Shown: positions 16,173 to 25,182, counted from the first letter of the stretch. The stretch: 64,000 bases of DNA from Chromatiaceae bacterium (GCA_024235415.1 JACKML010000005.1:62001-126000); one strand, 5' to 3'. Notes: generated by a model from the sequence alone, not told the origin. Numbers and translations: made by a program.

Positions 16173-16810
16173 ATCGTCCGGCGATCACGGCCAATGCGCG
16201 CGGCCTCGTCGCCTGCCATGTCTGTGGTCTGGTGAGTCGGCCGGCGGCGGCGCTGCCTATGCGTTGTCCGCGCTGCGATGCCCCGCTACACGACCGCATT
16301 CCACGCAGCCTGTCGCGTACCTGGGCCTTTCTGGTGGCGGCGATGATGCTGTACCTGCCGGCAAACCTGCTGCCTATCATGCATGTGACCCAGCTCGGGC
16401 GGCTGCGTTCGGACACGATATTGAGCGGGACCGAGTACCTGTTGGCGCACGGCATGTGGCCGTTGGCGCTGATTGTGTTTGTCGCCAGCGTGCTGATTCC
16501 ACTGGCCAAGATTGCGATCCTGGTGGTGTTGCTGTTGTCTGTGCAGTTGCATGCCCAGGCCCGGCCAATGGACCGTCTGCGCCTGTACCGCTTTACCGAG
16601 TTCGTCGGGCGCTGGTCGATGGTCGACGTGTTTGTCGTCACGGTGCTGGTGGCGTTGGTGCACCTCGGCCAGGTGGCCGAGATCGAGGCGGGCCTGGGTG
16701 CCGCGTTCTTTGCCGGCGTGGTCGTGTTGACGATGCTGGCGGCCAAGACTTTCGATCCACGGCTGATCTGGGATAACGTGTCATACGATGTCGAACCGAA
16801 CGCCAACTGA
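16169..16810 (+). CDS. pqiA: PqiA-like membrane protein, second half
   Basis: 213 residues. It repeats the layout of the upstream gene: a CxxC pair (CHVCGL and CPRCDAPL) and then four membrane helices. The start is ATG at 16169, overlapping the previous stop by 4 bases, which is preferred over an in-frame ATG 15 bases upstream. The conserved ANLLPIMHVTQLG and GRWSMVDVFVVTVL segments match PqiA/LetA. The two half-proteins probably pair to give the inner-membrane partner of the MCE protein. The reading frame overlaps the next gene by 23 bases. Confidence 0.88.
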   Translation: MNRPAITANARGLVACHVCGLVSRPAAALPMRCPRCDAPLHDRIPRSLSRTWAFLVAAMMLYLPANLLPIMHVTQLGRLRSDTILSGTEYLLAHGMWPLALIVFVASVLIPLAKIAILVVLLLSVQLHAQARPMDRLRLYRFTEFVGRWSMVDVFVVTVLVALVHLGQVAEIEAGLGAAFFAGVVVLTMLAAKTFDPRLIWDNVSYDVEPNAN

Positions 16811-18401
16811 CGATAACCTGCCCGAGGCGCTGGTCGACAACCGCCGACGCATCTCGCTGGTATGGCTGATCCCACTGGTCGCGGTCTTTGCGGCGGCATG
16901 GCTCGGCTATCACACCCTTGCCCAGCAGGGCCCGCTGATCACCATCAGCTTCCTGACCGCCGAGGGTCTGGAGGCCGGAAAGACGCGCGTGCGTTTCAAG
17001 GATGTCGACGTTGGCCTGGTCGAGGCGATCGAGCTCAGCGGGGACCTGAGCCGGGTGCAGGTTCGCGCCCGGCTGGCGGGCAGCGTCAGCGACTACCTCA
17101 ACGACAATACCCGGTTCTGGGTGGCGCGCCCGCGGCTCTCGGCAACCCAGGTGTCGGGACTGAACACCTTGCTTGGCGGCAGCTACATTGCGGTCGACCT
17201 GTCGACCGAGGGCGCGCCGCAGGATGACTTCGTCGGGCTTGAGTCACCACCGATTGTGACCGCCACGGAGCCGGGGCGGATCTTTACCCTGACCGCAGAT
17301 GCGCTGGGCTCCCTGAGTGTCGGCTCGCCGCTGCTGTATCGCGGTATCGAGGCAGGGCGTGTGGTCGGTTACCAGCTGCGCGAGCCGCGCGGCGTGGACA
17401 TCCAGGTGTTCGTCGATGCGCCACATGATGGGGTTGTCGGGACCAATACCCGCTTCTGGAACGCCTCCGGCATCGGCCTGTCGCTCGATGCCAGCGGCAT
17501 CCGTCTCGATACCCAATCGTTCGCCTCGGTATTGCTCGGCGGTATTGCGTTCGGAAACCCGTCGGGCTCAGACACGGGTGAGCTCGCGGCCGAAGGTACG
17601 GAATTCCGCCTGTACGCCAATGAGCAGGCGGCGTTCGAACGCCGCTACAGCGTGCGCGAGACCTGGCAACTGGCATTCGCCGGCTCGGTGCGCGGCCTGT
17701 TGCCGGGCGCCCCGGTGGAGCTGCGCGGCATCCGCATCGGCGAGGTGCTGGATGTGCAGTTGCAACTGGATGCCGAGAGGCGGACTGCGAACATCCCGGT
17801 GACCATCGCAATCGAGCCGGACCGCCTGGGCATCGTTGATGCGGGCGGCCAGGGGGCGCAGCCGCGTGATGTCGACAGGGCGCTGTGGGACCGCCTGGTG
17901 CACAACGGCCTGCGCGCCCAGCTCAAGACGGGCAACCTGATCAGTGGGGCGCTGTATGTCGACCTGGATTTCTATCCCGAGGACGGGGCGCGGGAGATTG
18001 CGTGGAACCCGGGCGGCATTCCCGAGCTGCCCACAGTGCCGACGCCGCTGGATGAACTGCGCAGCCTGATGACGCGATTGGCGCGGCTGCCGCTGGACCG
18101 GATGGGCGAGGACCTCAGTGCGACGCTCGCGGCTCTGCGCGACACGATGAATGCGACCAACGGCCTGCTCGAACGACTCGACCGGGAGACGGCCTCTGAG
18201 CTGAGCAAGACACTGCAACAGACGCGCAACACGCTGGACAGCCTGGAGCGTGTCCTCAAACCTAACTCGCCGTTGCAGGCGGAGGCGCAAAAGGCGCTGC
18301 AGGAGTTCGGATCCGCGGCGCGTTCCTTCCGTATCATGGCGGATTACCTGGAGCGCCATCCCGAGGCGTTGATCCGCGGAAAAGGGGCCATCTCGCCGTG
18401 A
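16788..18401 (+). CDS. pqiB: PqiB-like MCE-domain intermembrane transport protein
   Basis: 537 residues, close to E. coli PqiB (546). A short cytoplasmic N-terminus and one membrane helix (~24-42) lead into a periplasmic part with three MCE domains, starting with PLITISFLTAEGLEAGKTRV, then ~160-260 and ~280-395. A C-terminal helical region (~415-520) would form the needle-like coiled-coil channel. MCE proteins form hexamers that bridge the periplasm to carry phospholipids. It overlaps both neighbours, so all four pqi proteins are likely made together. Confidence 0.93.
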   Translation: MSNRTPTDDNLPEALVDNRRRISLVWLIPLVAVFAAAWLGYHTLAQQGPLITISFLTAEGLEAGKTRVRFKDVDVGLVEAIELSGDLSRVQVRARLAGSVSDYLNDNTRFWVARPRLSATQVSGLNTLLGGSYIAVDLSTEGAPQDDFVGLESPPIVTATEPGRIFTLTADALGSLSVGSPLLYRGIEAGRVVGYQLREPRGVDIQVFVDAPHDGVVGTNTRFWNASGIGLSLDASGIRLDTQSFASVLLGGIAFGNPSGSDTGELAAEGTEFRLYANEQAAFERRYSVRETWQLAFAGSVRGLLPGAPVELRGIRIGEVLDVQLQLDAERRTANIPVTIAIEPDRLGIVDAGGQGAQPRDVDRALWDRLVHNGLRAQLKTGNLISGALYVDLDFYPEDGAREIAWNPGGIPELPTVPTPLDELRSLMTRLARLPLDRMGEDLSATLAALRDTMNATNGLLERLDRETASELSKTLQQTRNTLDSLERVLKPNSPLQAEAQKALQEFGSAARSFRIMADYLERHPEALIRGKGAISP

Positions 18402-19003
18402 CCGATAGAATCATTGCCAAGTTGCTGATCGGTGTCGCGCTTGCCACGTCAGTCGGTTGCAGCACCACGCCCACGGCGAGGTTCTATGCCCTGAGTGTGC
18501 AGGGTGGCGCCGTGTCCCACGTCAAGTCGGCACTGGTCGTGGCTGTCGGGCCGGTAGAGATGCCAGAGTACCTGGACCGACCGCAGATCGTCACCCGGGT
18601 GGGCGAGAACCGCCTGAGCGTGGATGAATTCAATCGCTGGGGCGGGCGACTTGATGAAGAGATCGTGCACGTGCTGACGCAGCGCATCGGCCAGCGTCTT
18701 GGCACGCAGCACGTCTACGGCTACCCGAGCCGGGTCAGCGCACAGACCGATTACCGCATCGTGCTGGCGCTGCGCCGCTTCGACGGTAACCTTGGGGGAG
18801 AGGTCGTTCTGGACGTCGCATGGTCGCTGATCGACGATCGCAGTGGCCAGGTGGTGGCGATTCGCCAGGCCTCGTACCGCCAGGCATCCGGGGGCGCTGA
18901 TTTCGACGCCTACGCGGCGACGCTCAGCGCGGTACTTGCGCGGTTGGGCGATGACCTTGGCGCGGCACTTGAATCCCTTCCGGCGGGCGGCGCTGCCCGC
19001 TGA
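18398..19003 (+). CDS. pqiC: PqiC-like outer-membrane lipoprotein (ABC-type transport auxiliary, DUF330)
   Basis: 201 residues. A signal sequence ends in a lipobox with C21 (ATSVGC). The mature part matches the PqiC family: TARFYALS, VAVGPVEMPEYLDRPQIVTR and NRWGGRLDEEIVHVLTQRI. PqiC anchors the PqiB needle at the outer membrane. GTG at 18398 overlaps the pqiB stop by 4 bases. It is the last gene of the operon; a small hairpin follows. Confidence 0.9.
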   Translation: MTDRIIAKLLIGVALATSVGCSTTPTARFYALSVQGGAVSHVKSALVVAVGPVEMPEYLDRPQIVTRVGENRLSVDEFNRWGGRLDEEIVHVLTQRIGQRLGTQHVYGYPSRVSAQTDYRIVLALRRFDGNLGGEVVLDVAWSLIDDRSGQVVAIRQASYRQASGGADFDAYAATLSAVLARLGDDLGAALESLPAGGAAR

Positions 19004-19012
19004 AAAGAAAAA

Positions 19013-19032
19013 CCCGCCGCAGTGCGACGGGT
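19013..19032 (+). terminator. Small hairpin after the pqi operon
   Basis: CCCGCCGCA at 19013-19021 pairs with TGCGACGGG at 19023-19031, with one mismatch and almost no loop. It lies ~10 bases after the pqiC stop. An A-rich run precedes it, but there is no T tract after it, so this is a weak candidate. Confidence 0.35.
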
Positions 19033-19367
19033 AAACTCAATAGTCAGGAGGAGTGAGATCCCACGCAACACATGTCGAATGCGATGCGTTGAGAGGGAGT
19101 TTGGCCGCTGACCCGGGATGGTGCATTGATCTTTCTCAATTCATCAGCACATTCTTATTGTTCGTGTTGTCACTGCGCTGCGAGCAGCCATGCGCACTTT
19201 GCCGGCAAAGCAAGTAACAGGCGGATAAATAAATGGAATTTCACGATTGCGGGAATCCTGCAGACACCTCTCCACCGCGAGAGGAACCTAAGGATTAGCA
19301 AATAAACAATTTCTAATCTAAATTGCAGGCATCTGTTTTTCCACGACCAACGCTCGCAGGGACCTTC
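19033..19367. other. Gene-free stretch upstream of the 19368 gene
   Basis: About 335 bases with lower GC than the flanks. No convincing coding frame was found. The last 60 bases are AT-rich (AGCAAATAAACAATTTCTAA, 19298-19317) and probably hold the promoter of the downstream gene. An imperfect hairpin (CCTCTCC..GAGAGG, ~19265-19284) is present. No RNA gene is recognised. Confidence 0.4.
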
Positions 19368-19985
19368 ATGAGCAACCAAGACCCGCCTGCTGGAACAACC
19401 AAGCTGTTTCCGGACGCCTGGATCGTCGGGCGCGCGGCCGCGACCTTGGTGCGCGATGACGAAGACGTGCTGCTGGCCGACGAACCGGCCCCGGCCGATC
19501 CTGTTCCCGTGCCGCTTCGTGAGGTCAGTACCAGGCCCCGCGCACCGCTGGCGCCGAGCGCGCAAGAACTTGCCGAACTGCGTGCCGAGATGGACCGCCT
19601 GCAGCAGCGGATCAGCCTGCACCAGGCCGCACGGCAGCGTACGCAGGCGCAATCGGCGACCCCATTCGCTGGTGATCTGGAAGTGCCCGGCGAGTGGCGC
19701 CAGGCCGCTGCAGGGCAAGCGGACCTGCGTGATCGTCCCTCGGCACCCACGGTGGGCGGCCTGGTGCGGAACAGGAGGCGTCTTTGGGTTGGTCTGCTTC
19801 TGGTATTGGTCGTTCTGCTTGGTGCCGCTGTCGTCGGCCTCCTGGCTTACAGGCAATCCACCTCGATGTCGCCGCCGTTGGGCGAGCGCCTGCAGTTATT
19901 GAAACACGATGTCACGCAACGCGTGGCCGGCCTGGGTGCCCGTCTGAAGGCGTTGCAGGGCGATGCCGGCGGGCGCCTGCCCTAA
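19368..19985 (+). CDS. Single-pass membrane protein of unknown function
   Basis: 205 residues, no recognised family. The N-terminal ~140 residues are soluble and Ala/Pro-rich, with a predicted helical stretch (ELAELRAEMDRLQQRISLHQ, ~68-87) that could form a coiled coil. A basic stop (RNRRRLWVG) precedes one membrane helix (~142-164), leaving a short C-terminal domain outside. AGGGA lies 8 bases upstream of the ATG; an in-frame ATG 45 bases earlier is less likely. It converges on the lipoprotein gene at 20000, and both may act in the envelope. Confidence 0.65.
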   Translation: MSNQDPPAGTTKLFPDAWIVGRAAATLVRDDEDVLLADEPAPADPVPVPLREVSTRPRAPLAPSAQELAELRAEMDRLQQRISLHQAARQRTQAQSATPFAGDLEVPGEWRQAAAGQADLRDRPSAPTVGGLVRNRRRLWVGLLLVLVVLLGAAVVGLLAYRQSTSMSPPLGERLQLLKHDVTQRVAGLGARLKALQGDAGGRLP

Positions 19986-19999
19986 CGGCGTCCTGCTTG

Positions 20000-21043
20000 C
20001 TACCTGGCGAGCCGGGCTGCTGTCTTGTCTACCAGTGTCTGCTCGGTTTTGTTCGCCGGGGTTTGCGAAGAGAGCGCCGAGACCCCTTCGGCTACCGAGT
20101 CCGCGCTGATCGACGCCTTGACCAGCTGCGGGGCTGATTTCTTCAATGCCGCAAGGTCCCATCCGCACTGCTTTTCGATGACGGTGAACAATTCCGTATC
20201 GGTCTTGTGCAGCATGTTCAGGGTCGGGTCGTTGTCGCCCGGTTTGGGCCTCTGATCCCAGATGTACCTGGGCGACATCCTGCACGCCTTTTTGTACTTG
20301 GCCGGATAGTAGACCTCGGCCTGCTTGGTCTGCCCCCAGACGCTGGCACGACGTGGTGCCTCGCCACGCTGGGCGACGGTGATCGCGATGTAGTCACCCT
20401 GGTAGCGGACCTCGGGGTTGTGACGCGCATAGCGACTGCTGTTGAAGTCGATCGGCGCCTCCTTCAATGCACCGCCGACCAGTTCCATGCTGTGCTGGTC
20501 GAACAGGACGGGCTCGCCGGTCGGCAATGTGACCTTCAGCAAGCCGTTGGCGTGATCGATCTCCAGCGACGGCAGCTGCCGTCGCGGAAAGAAGTGCAGC
20601 TCGCGAAACATGTTGTCGTGGCTGAAGCGGCCGGAGATCTTGACGTCGTCATTGACTGCGAGGTGAATGTTCTCACGCGCGCGGTCAGCGAACATGAACG
20701 CATACTCGCGTCGCGGCCCCTTCTTCTTCAGCCCGACAGGGTTGACTGTCGGTGAGCCGTCATTCTGGAACGAGAAGCCGACGACACTGCGCTGTTTGCC
20801 AGGTTCGTAGAAGAAATAGCGCAGGCCATCGATCTCGGTGGCGCTGATGCTGCGGTCATAGCGGAACGGCTTGCGGATAGCGTCGCGTTCCGGGGGCGCC
20901 TGCCTGGACAGGGCGGCGAGTCCGTCGAATCGCTGCGGCGGTGGAGGCTGAACCACCGGTGGTTCAACAGGCGTGGGCTTTTGCTGCACTGGTGCACAGG
21001 CCGCCGCAAGCAGTGCAGCGCCGAGAATGGTGAGTTTACGCAA
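20000..21043 (-). CDS. Lipoprotein of unknown function
   Basis: 347 residues. The N-terminus is a lipoprotein signal with the lipobox LAAAC (C16), followed by a Pro-rich linker (~20-40). The mature domain (~45-300) is beta-rich by appearance, with segments such as YFFYEPGKQRSVVGFSF and PGDNDPTLNMLHKTDTELF. It does not match a family I recognise. It probably sits in the inner or outer membrane facing the periplasm. It is divergent from hypF (112-base gap) and converges on the small membrane protein. Confidence 0.75.
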   Translation of the reverse strand: MRKLTILGAALLAAACAPVQQKPTPVEPPVVQPPPPQRFDGLAALSRQAPPERDAIRKPFRYDRSISATEIDGLRYFFYEPGKQRSVVGFSFQNDGSPTVNPVGLKKKGPRREYAFMFADRARENIHLAVNDDVKISGRFSHDNMFRELHFFPRRQLPSLEIDHANGLLKVTLPTGEPVLFDQHSMELVGGALKEAPIDFNSSRYARHNPEVRYQGDYIAITVAQRGEAPRRASVWGQTKQAEVYYPAKYKKACRMSPRYIWDQRPKPGDNDPTLNMLHKTDTELFTVIEKQCGWDLAALKKSAPQLVKASISADSVAEGVSALSSQTPANKTEQTLVDKTAARLAR

Positions 21044-21155
21044 GGTTCTCGCTCCCGTTTCGTGACGGAGAGTAAGGATAGGACATTTGAAAAGCCTGTC
21101 TGTGACCCCGCCGGCAATAGGCGCGATAATTATACCTGCGGCAAGTTATTCGAGG

Positions 21156-23498
21156 ATGCCTGTTCCCTTGATCTGTGAATCGATTCGCGTGCGTGGCCTG
21201 GTGCAGGGTGTCGGCTTTCGGCCTACCGTATGGCGCCTGGCACGTGATTGCGGCCTGTCGGGTGATGTGCGCAACGATGGTGCCGGGGTGCTGATCCGGC
21301 TGCTGGGGCAGGCCGCTGTGATCGACGATTTTGTCGCGCGGCTGATACGCGAGTGTCCGCCGCTGGCGCGTATCGACGCCCTGGAGCGCTCGGTCCCCGG
21401 CGAGGCGTTCGAGTCCGCGCCGGGCGGTTTTTCGATCGTGGCCAGTGACGGTGGTGACGTACATACCGGCGTTGTTGCCGACGCGGCGACCTGCGCCGCG
21501 TGTCGGGAAGAGGTCCTGGATCCGACCAACCGGCGCTACCGCTACCCGTTCACGAACTGCACACACTGTGGTCCGCGACTCAGCATCGTGCATCGCATTC
21601 CCTACGACCGCGCCAACACCAGCATGGCTGCCTTTCCGATGTGTCCGGCCTGTGAAAGTGAATACGCGGACCCTGCGGACCGGCGCTTTCATGCGCAGCC
21701 GAATGCCTGTGCCGTGTGTGGGCCGCGGGTATGGCTGGAGGATGCACACGGTGCTCCGGCAAGAGTCGACGCCGCCGAGGATGCCATCGCGACCGCAAGC
21801 CGCCTGTTGCGACAGGGCAGGGTCGTCGCGATCAAGGGCATCGGCGGTTTCCACCTCGCATGTGACGCGTGCAATGCGGATGCGGTCGCAAGCCTGCGTC
21901 AGCGCAAGCGGCGCTATCGCAAGCCGTTTGCGCTGATGGCGCGCGATCTCGAGGCAATCGAACGCTATTGCAGCATCGACGAGAGCGAACGCGCACTGCT
22001 CGGCTCCTCGGCAGCACCGGTGGTGCTTCTTCGAGCGGTCCATCAGTCGAGGCTGGCGGCCGAAGTGGCACCAGGGCAGTCGACACTCGGCTTCATGCTG
22101 CCTTACAGCCCGTTGCACCACCTGTTGCTGGAGAACTGGGACACCCCGCTGGTGATGACCAGCGGCAACCTCAGTGAGGAGCCGCAGTGCACGGCAAACG
22201 AGGACGCCGGAAGGCGTCTGGCGGGCATCGCGGACCACTACCTGCTGCACGACCGCGAGATCGTCAATCGCGTGGACGATTCGGTCGTGCGCGTGATGGA
22301 TGACAGACCCCGCGTGCTGCGTCGCGCCCGCGGCTATGCGCCGTCGCCGCTGGTGCTACCGGCGGGTTTCGAGCGGGCTGCCCCGGTACTGGCGCTTGGC
22401 GGTGAACTCAAGAACACCCTGTGCCTCCTCAAGGACGGACAGGCCATCGCATCACAGCACCTGGGCGACCTCGAGGACGCGTGCACCGCTGACGATTTCG
22501 AGCGCACTGTCGATCTGTACCGACAGCTGTTCCAGCACCGGCCGGGCGCTGTGGCCGTGGATCTGCATCCGGACTACCGATCGACGCGCTACGGTCAGGC
22601 CCTGGCCGCGCGGGAAGGCCTGGAACTGATCATGGTGCAACACCATTTCGCACACATCGCCAGCGTGCTGGCCGATTGCGGTCGGGCGCTGGATGCGGGG
22701 CCAGTGATTGGTGTCGCCCTGGACGGGCTCGGGTTCGGCGCGGATGGCACCATCTGGGGGGGCGAATTTTTACTCGCTGACTACCGTGGCTACCGGCGTG
22801 TCGCGCACCTGGCGCCGGCGCCGATGCCTGGAGGTACCAAGGCGATCCTGGAGCCGTGGCGCAATACCTATGCGCACCTGGCCACCCACGTCGGCTGGGA
22901 TCGCTTTGTACAGGAATTCGGCGGGATCGAGTTGGCGGAATACTGGCACGGGAAACCACTGGAGCTGCTTGGCACGATGATCGCGCGCGCGATCAATGCG
23001 CCACAAAGCAGCTCCTGCGGGCGTCTGTTCGATGCCGTTGCCGGTGCGCTGGGTGTATGTCGCGAGACGATCGCCTATGAGGGACAGGCGGCGATCGAAC
23101 TGGAGGTCCTCGCCTTAAGCGCCGATACCACGCTGGAACAGGGCTATCCTTTTGCCGTCGATACGCAGGTCGACCCCTGGATCCTAGATCCGGCACCGAT
23201 GTGGCAGGCGTTGCTGACAGATCTGCAGCAGGGCGTGCCGCTGCCGACCATCGCTGCCCGCTTTCATGCCGGCCTGGCCGATGCGGTGGTCGGGCTGGCC
23301 GGCCGTCTGGCGGCGTCGCACCAGGTCGACAGCGTGGCGCTGTCCGGCGGCGTGTTGCAGAACAAGACGTTGTTCCAGGCCGTGGCGCGAGGGTTGAGGG
23401 AATCGGGGCTGCACGTCCTCAGTCATTCGCGGGTGCCGACCAACGACGGCGGGTTGTCGCTGGGGCAGGCGGTCGTCGCCGCGGCACGCGGCCTGTAA
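21156..23498 (+). CDS. hypF: Carbamoyltransferase HypF
   Basis: About 780 residues, as in E. coli HypF (750). Domains in order: acylphosphatase-like (~9-98; IRVRGLVQGVGFRPTVWRLA), two zinc-finger motifs (CAACREEV..CTHCG and CPACESEY..CAVCG), a YrdC-like domain (~200-390; AIKGIGGFHLACDA), and a Kae1/HypF C-terminal domain (~400-770; VQHHFAHIASVLADCGRAL; ALSGGVLQNKTLF). It makes the carbamoyl adduct on HypE that becomes the CN ligands of [NiFe]-hydrogenase. The ATG at 21156 fits known N-termini; an upstream TTG at 21087 has a better-placed AGGA. No other hyp gene is in the window. Confidence 0.93.
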   Translation: MPVPLICESIRVRGLVQGVGFRPTVWRLARDCGLSGDVRNDGAGVLIRLLGQAAVIDDFVARLIRECPPLARIDALERSVPGEAFESAPGGFSIVASDGGDVHTGVVADAATCAACREEVLDPTNRRYRYPFTNCTHCGPRLSIVHRIPYDRANTSMAAFPMCPACESEYADPADRRFHAQPNACAVCGPRVWLEDAHGAPARVDAAEDAIATASRLLRQGRVVAIKGIGGFHLACDACNADAVASLRQRKRRYRKPFALMARDLEAIERYCSIDESERALLGSSAAPVVLLRAVHQSRLAAEVAPGQSTLGFMLPYSPLHHLLLENWDTPLVMTSGNLSEEPQCTANEDAGRRLAGIADHYLLHDREIVNRVDDSVVRVMDDRPRVLRRARGYAPSPLVLPAGFERAAPVLALGGELKNTLCLLKDGQAIASQHLGDLEDACTADDFERTVDLYRQLFQHRPGAVAVDLHPDYRSTRYGQALAAREGLELIMVQHHFAHIASVLADCGRALDAGPVIGVALDGLGFGADGTIWGGEFLLADYRGYRRVAHLAPAPMPGGTKAILEPWRNTYAHLATHVGWDRFVQEFGGIELAEYWHGKPLELLGTMIARAINAPQSSSCGRLFDAVAGALGVCRETIAYEGQAAIELEVLALSADTTLEQGYPFAVDTQVDPWILDPAPMWQALLTDLQQGVPLPTIAARFHAGLADAVVGLAGRLAASHQVDSVALSGGVLQNKTLFQAVARGLRESGLHVLSHSRVPTNDGGLSLGQAVVAAARGL

Positions 23499-23527
23499 GG
23501 CCAAATATCCGCGGTTCGGCTTGTTGG

Positions 23528-23877
23528 TCACTGATGTTGGCGGGGGTGCAAGAGATAGTCGAGCAGGACCTTTGGGCTGTTGCCCGGTACATCGCATGCC
23601 GATTAAACCAGGGTGAGGCTGCCTTGGGCAGCGATGTCCCGCAGCCTTTGCACTGCCTCGGGCCTTGCTTCGAGTTCCTGCCGGTGGCGTGACCGGAATC
23701 TGTTTCATCTATCCGGCACATGTCCGAACCACTGCCGCCGCTTGGTCGATGGCGCAATCTACTTCAGCCACAGGTAGATTGCCGAGGATGCGGCGCAACC
23801 AAAGGCCCTCGACCAGGACCCGGGTGCCGGCCGTCTTCCGGCGTGGCCGGAAGATAGATGCGTTTGCACTGGATCAT
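23528..23877 (-). pseudogene. Decayed DUF488-family gene
   Basis: Read on the minus strand from an ATG at 23877, the first 16 codons match DUF488 starts (KRIYLPATPEDG). The frame then shifts by one base, giving TRVLVEGLWLRRILG where the family has RVLVDRLWPRG. A further shift leads to RQWFGHVPDR, a TGA, then NRFRSRHRQELEARPEAVQR and LRDIAAQGSLTLV, a TAA, and finally DYLLHPRQHQ before a TGA at 23528. At least one frameshift and two in-frame stops make it a clear remnant, next to the tRNA-Arg gene. DUF488 function is not established. Confidence 0.75.
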
Positions 23878-23882
23878 GCGGA

Positions 23883-23903
23883 TTCCTTCGGTTGGCGAAG
23901 GAA
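23883..23903 (-). terminator. Hairpin immediately 3' of tRNA-Arg
   Basis: An exact 8-bp stem (23883-23890 with 23896-23903, 5-base loop) begins three bases after the CCA end of the tRNA. It probably ends or trims the tRNA transcript, though no T run follows on the minus strand. Confidence 0.45.
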
Positions 23904-23905
23904 AT

Positions 23906-23982
23906 TGGCGCGCCCGACAGGATTCGAACCTGTGACCACTGCCTTCGGAGGGCAGTACTCTATCCAACTGAGCTACGGGCGC
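23906..23982 (-). tRNA. tRNA-Arg (anticodon CCG)
   Basis: A complete 77-base cloverleaf on the minus strand. The acceptor stem is GCGCCCG pairing with CGGGCGC, the D arm has GCTCAGTTGGATAGAGT, the anticodon loop is CTCCGAA (anticodon CCG, reading CGG), the T arm has GGTTCGAATCC, and CCA is encoded. It sits alone between the decayed DUF488 gene and the nickel-transporter-like gene. Confidence 0.95.
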
Positions 23983-24170
23983 ATAAAGCTGTTTGTGTCA
24001 CGGACGCTGCCTCGGCGTCCAGGTCGCTGTGCCAGCGACAGGGCAGTACCCACGCCGCTGCGCGCGGGCATTCTCGCCTATTTGTCGAGTTCACCTCAAT
24101 GGTGATTGTGCCTTTTCTCGCTGCCCGATACGGTCGCTGCGGCTGCACACATCGTGTGCCGGGGGCTGTT

Positions 24171-24884
24171 TCAAGCGATGCCGTACATCAGCCCGTGGGT
24201 CGACTGCTGAAGCAGCATGGCGCCCAACGCAATGGTGAAGATGCCCAACACCGTGGTGAGTCCATTGTGTGCCCAGGTCAGGCTGCGTGCGGACCAGCGC
24301 AGTGGCAGGCTGATAACGATCGCGAGTGCAAACATCCCGAGGATAGAGCCAAACCCGAACATCGCCATGTATATCAGGCCCTGCCACACGGATTGCACAC
24401 TACCGAGCGCGAACACCATCAACGCGGCAGAGCCGGCCATGCCATGCACCATGCCGACCAGCAGCGCACGCAGTGGCAGCGGTTTCTTGTGGCGATGCTG
24501 GTGCGGGTCGGCGACGTGCGGACGCCCGGAAACATGACTGTGGGCGTGAAAATGGGTTTCCTCGCCGTGGCTGTGGACATGGTAGTGCACGCGTTTCCGC
24601 CACAGGCGCAGCAATACATCGGCGCCGAGGACGACCAGCATCACCCCGACCGCCGCTTCGAGAAGCAACGCCAGATGCGGGCCGATCGAGCCGCCGAGCA
24701 GCAACACGCTGCCGCCGAACACGAGCAGGGTAAGGGCGTGCCCCAGGCCCCAGGCCATGCCATGACGTGCCGCGTCGCCCAGGCTATGGCTGCGCGTGCT
24801 GAGACTCGCAACGGCGGCGAGATGGTCCGCCTCCACTGCATGTTGCAGTCCCAGCAGCAGACCAAGGATGAGTACGCTGAACAT
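24171..24884 (-). CDS. Nickel/cobalt transporter-like membrane protein (UreH/NiCoT-related)
   Basis: 237 residues with about six membrane helices. The first helix carries the HX4DH signature of nickel/cobalt transporters (LQHAVEADHLAAV). A His-rich loop lies between helices (~90-130; YHVHSHGEETHFHAHSH), suited to metal binding. The start at 24884 has GGAG upstream. It could supply nickel to a hydrogenase, which fits hypF nearby, or act as an efflux protein; the sequence does not decide. It lies on the opposite strand to hypF, so regulation is separate. Confidence 0.82.
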   Translation of the reverse strand: MFSVLILGLLLGLQHAVEADHLAAVASLSTRSHSLGDAARHGMAWGLGHALTLLVFGGSVLLLGGSIGPHLALLLEAAVGVMLVVLGADVLLRLWRKRVHYHVHSHGEETHFHAHSHVSGRPHVADPHQHRHKKPLPLRALLVGMVHGMAGSAALMVFALGSVQSVWQGLIYMAMFGFGSILGMFALAIVISLPLRWSARSLTWAHNGLTTVLGIFTIALGAMLLQQSTHGLMYGIA

Positions 24885-25182
24885 CGGTAGCTCCGATCGA
24901 CACCGTGGGATTATCGCGACAAAACGCCACCGACACACTGCCGCCTGTCAATAGGAACGGTCTTTGTCCACGTTTTGCGGGCGCTGCACTCGACCAGGCC
25001 GGCTGCGCGGCGTCTGGGGATTGCCGTCCAATACATCACATACATAAATTCAATACCCATATCAGAAAAAACCGGACTATCCTCTTGTTGTCGATGGCGC
25101 AGCGCAATAGACGCAAGGCCTTTCGGCCCGTGGTTGTGGTGCGACCAGCACGACAATTGTTTTGTCCAAAGGAGATTTGACC
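24885..25182. other. Intergenic control region between the Ni-transporter-like and DsrC-like genes
   Basis: 298 bases between divergent genes, so promoters for both should lie here. The central part (~25035-25085) is AT-rich (ACATACATAAATTCAATACC). No paired -35/-10, operator palindrome or RNA gene could be named with confidence. The end holds AAAGGAGATTTGACC, a strong ribosome site for the DsrC-like gene. Confidence 0.5.

Noticed and set aside
23892..24890. 332-codon plus-strand open frame
   Set aside because: It is antisense to the nickel-transporter-like gene and the tRNA; composition is not protein-like.
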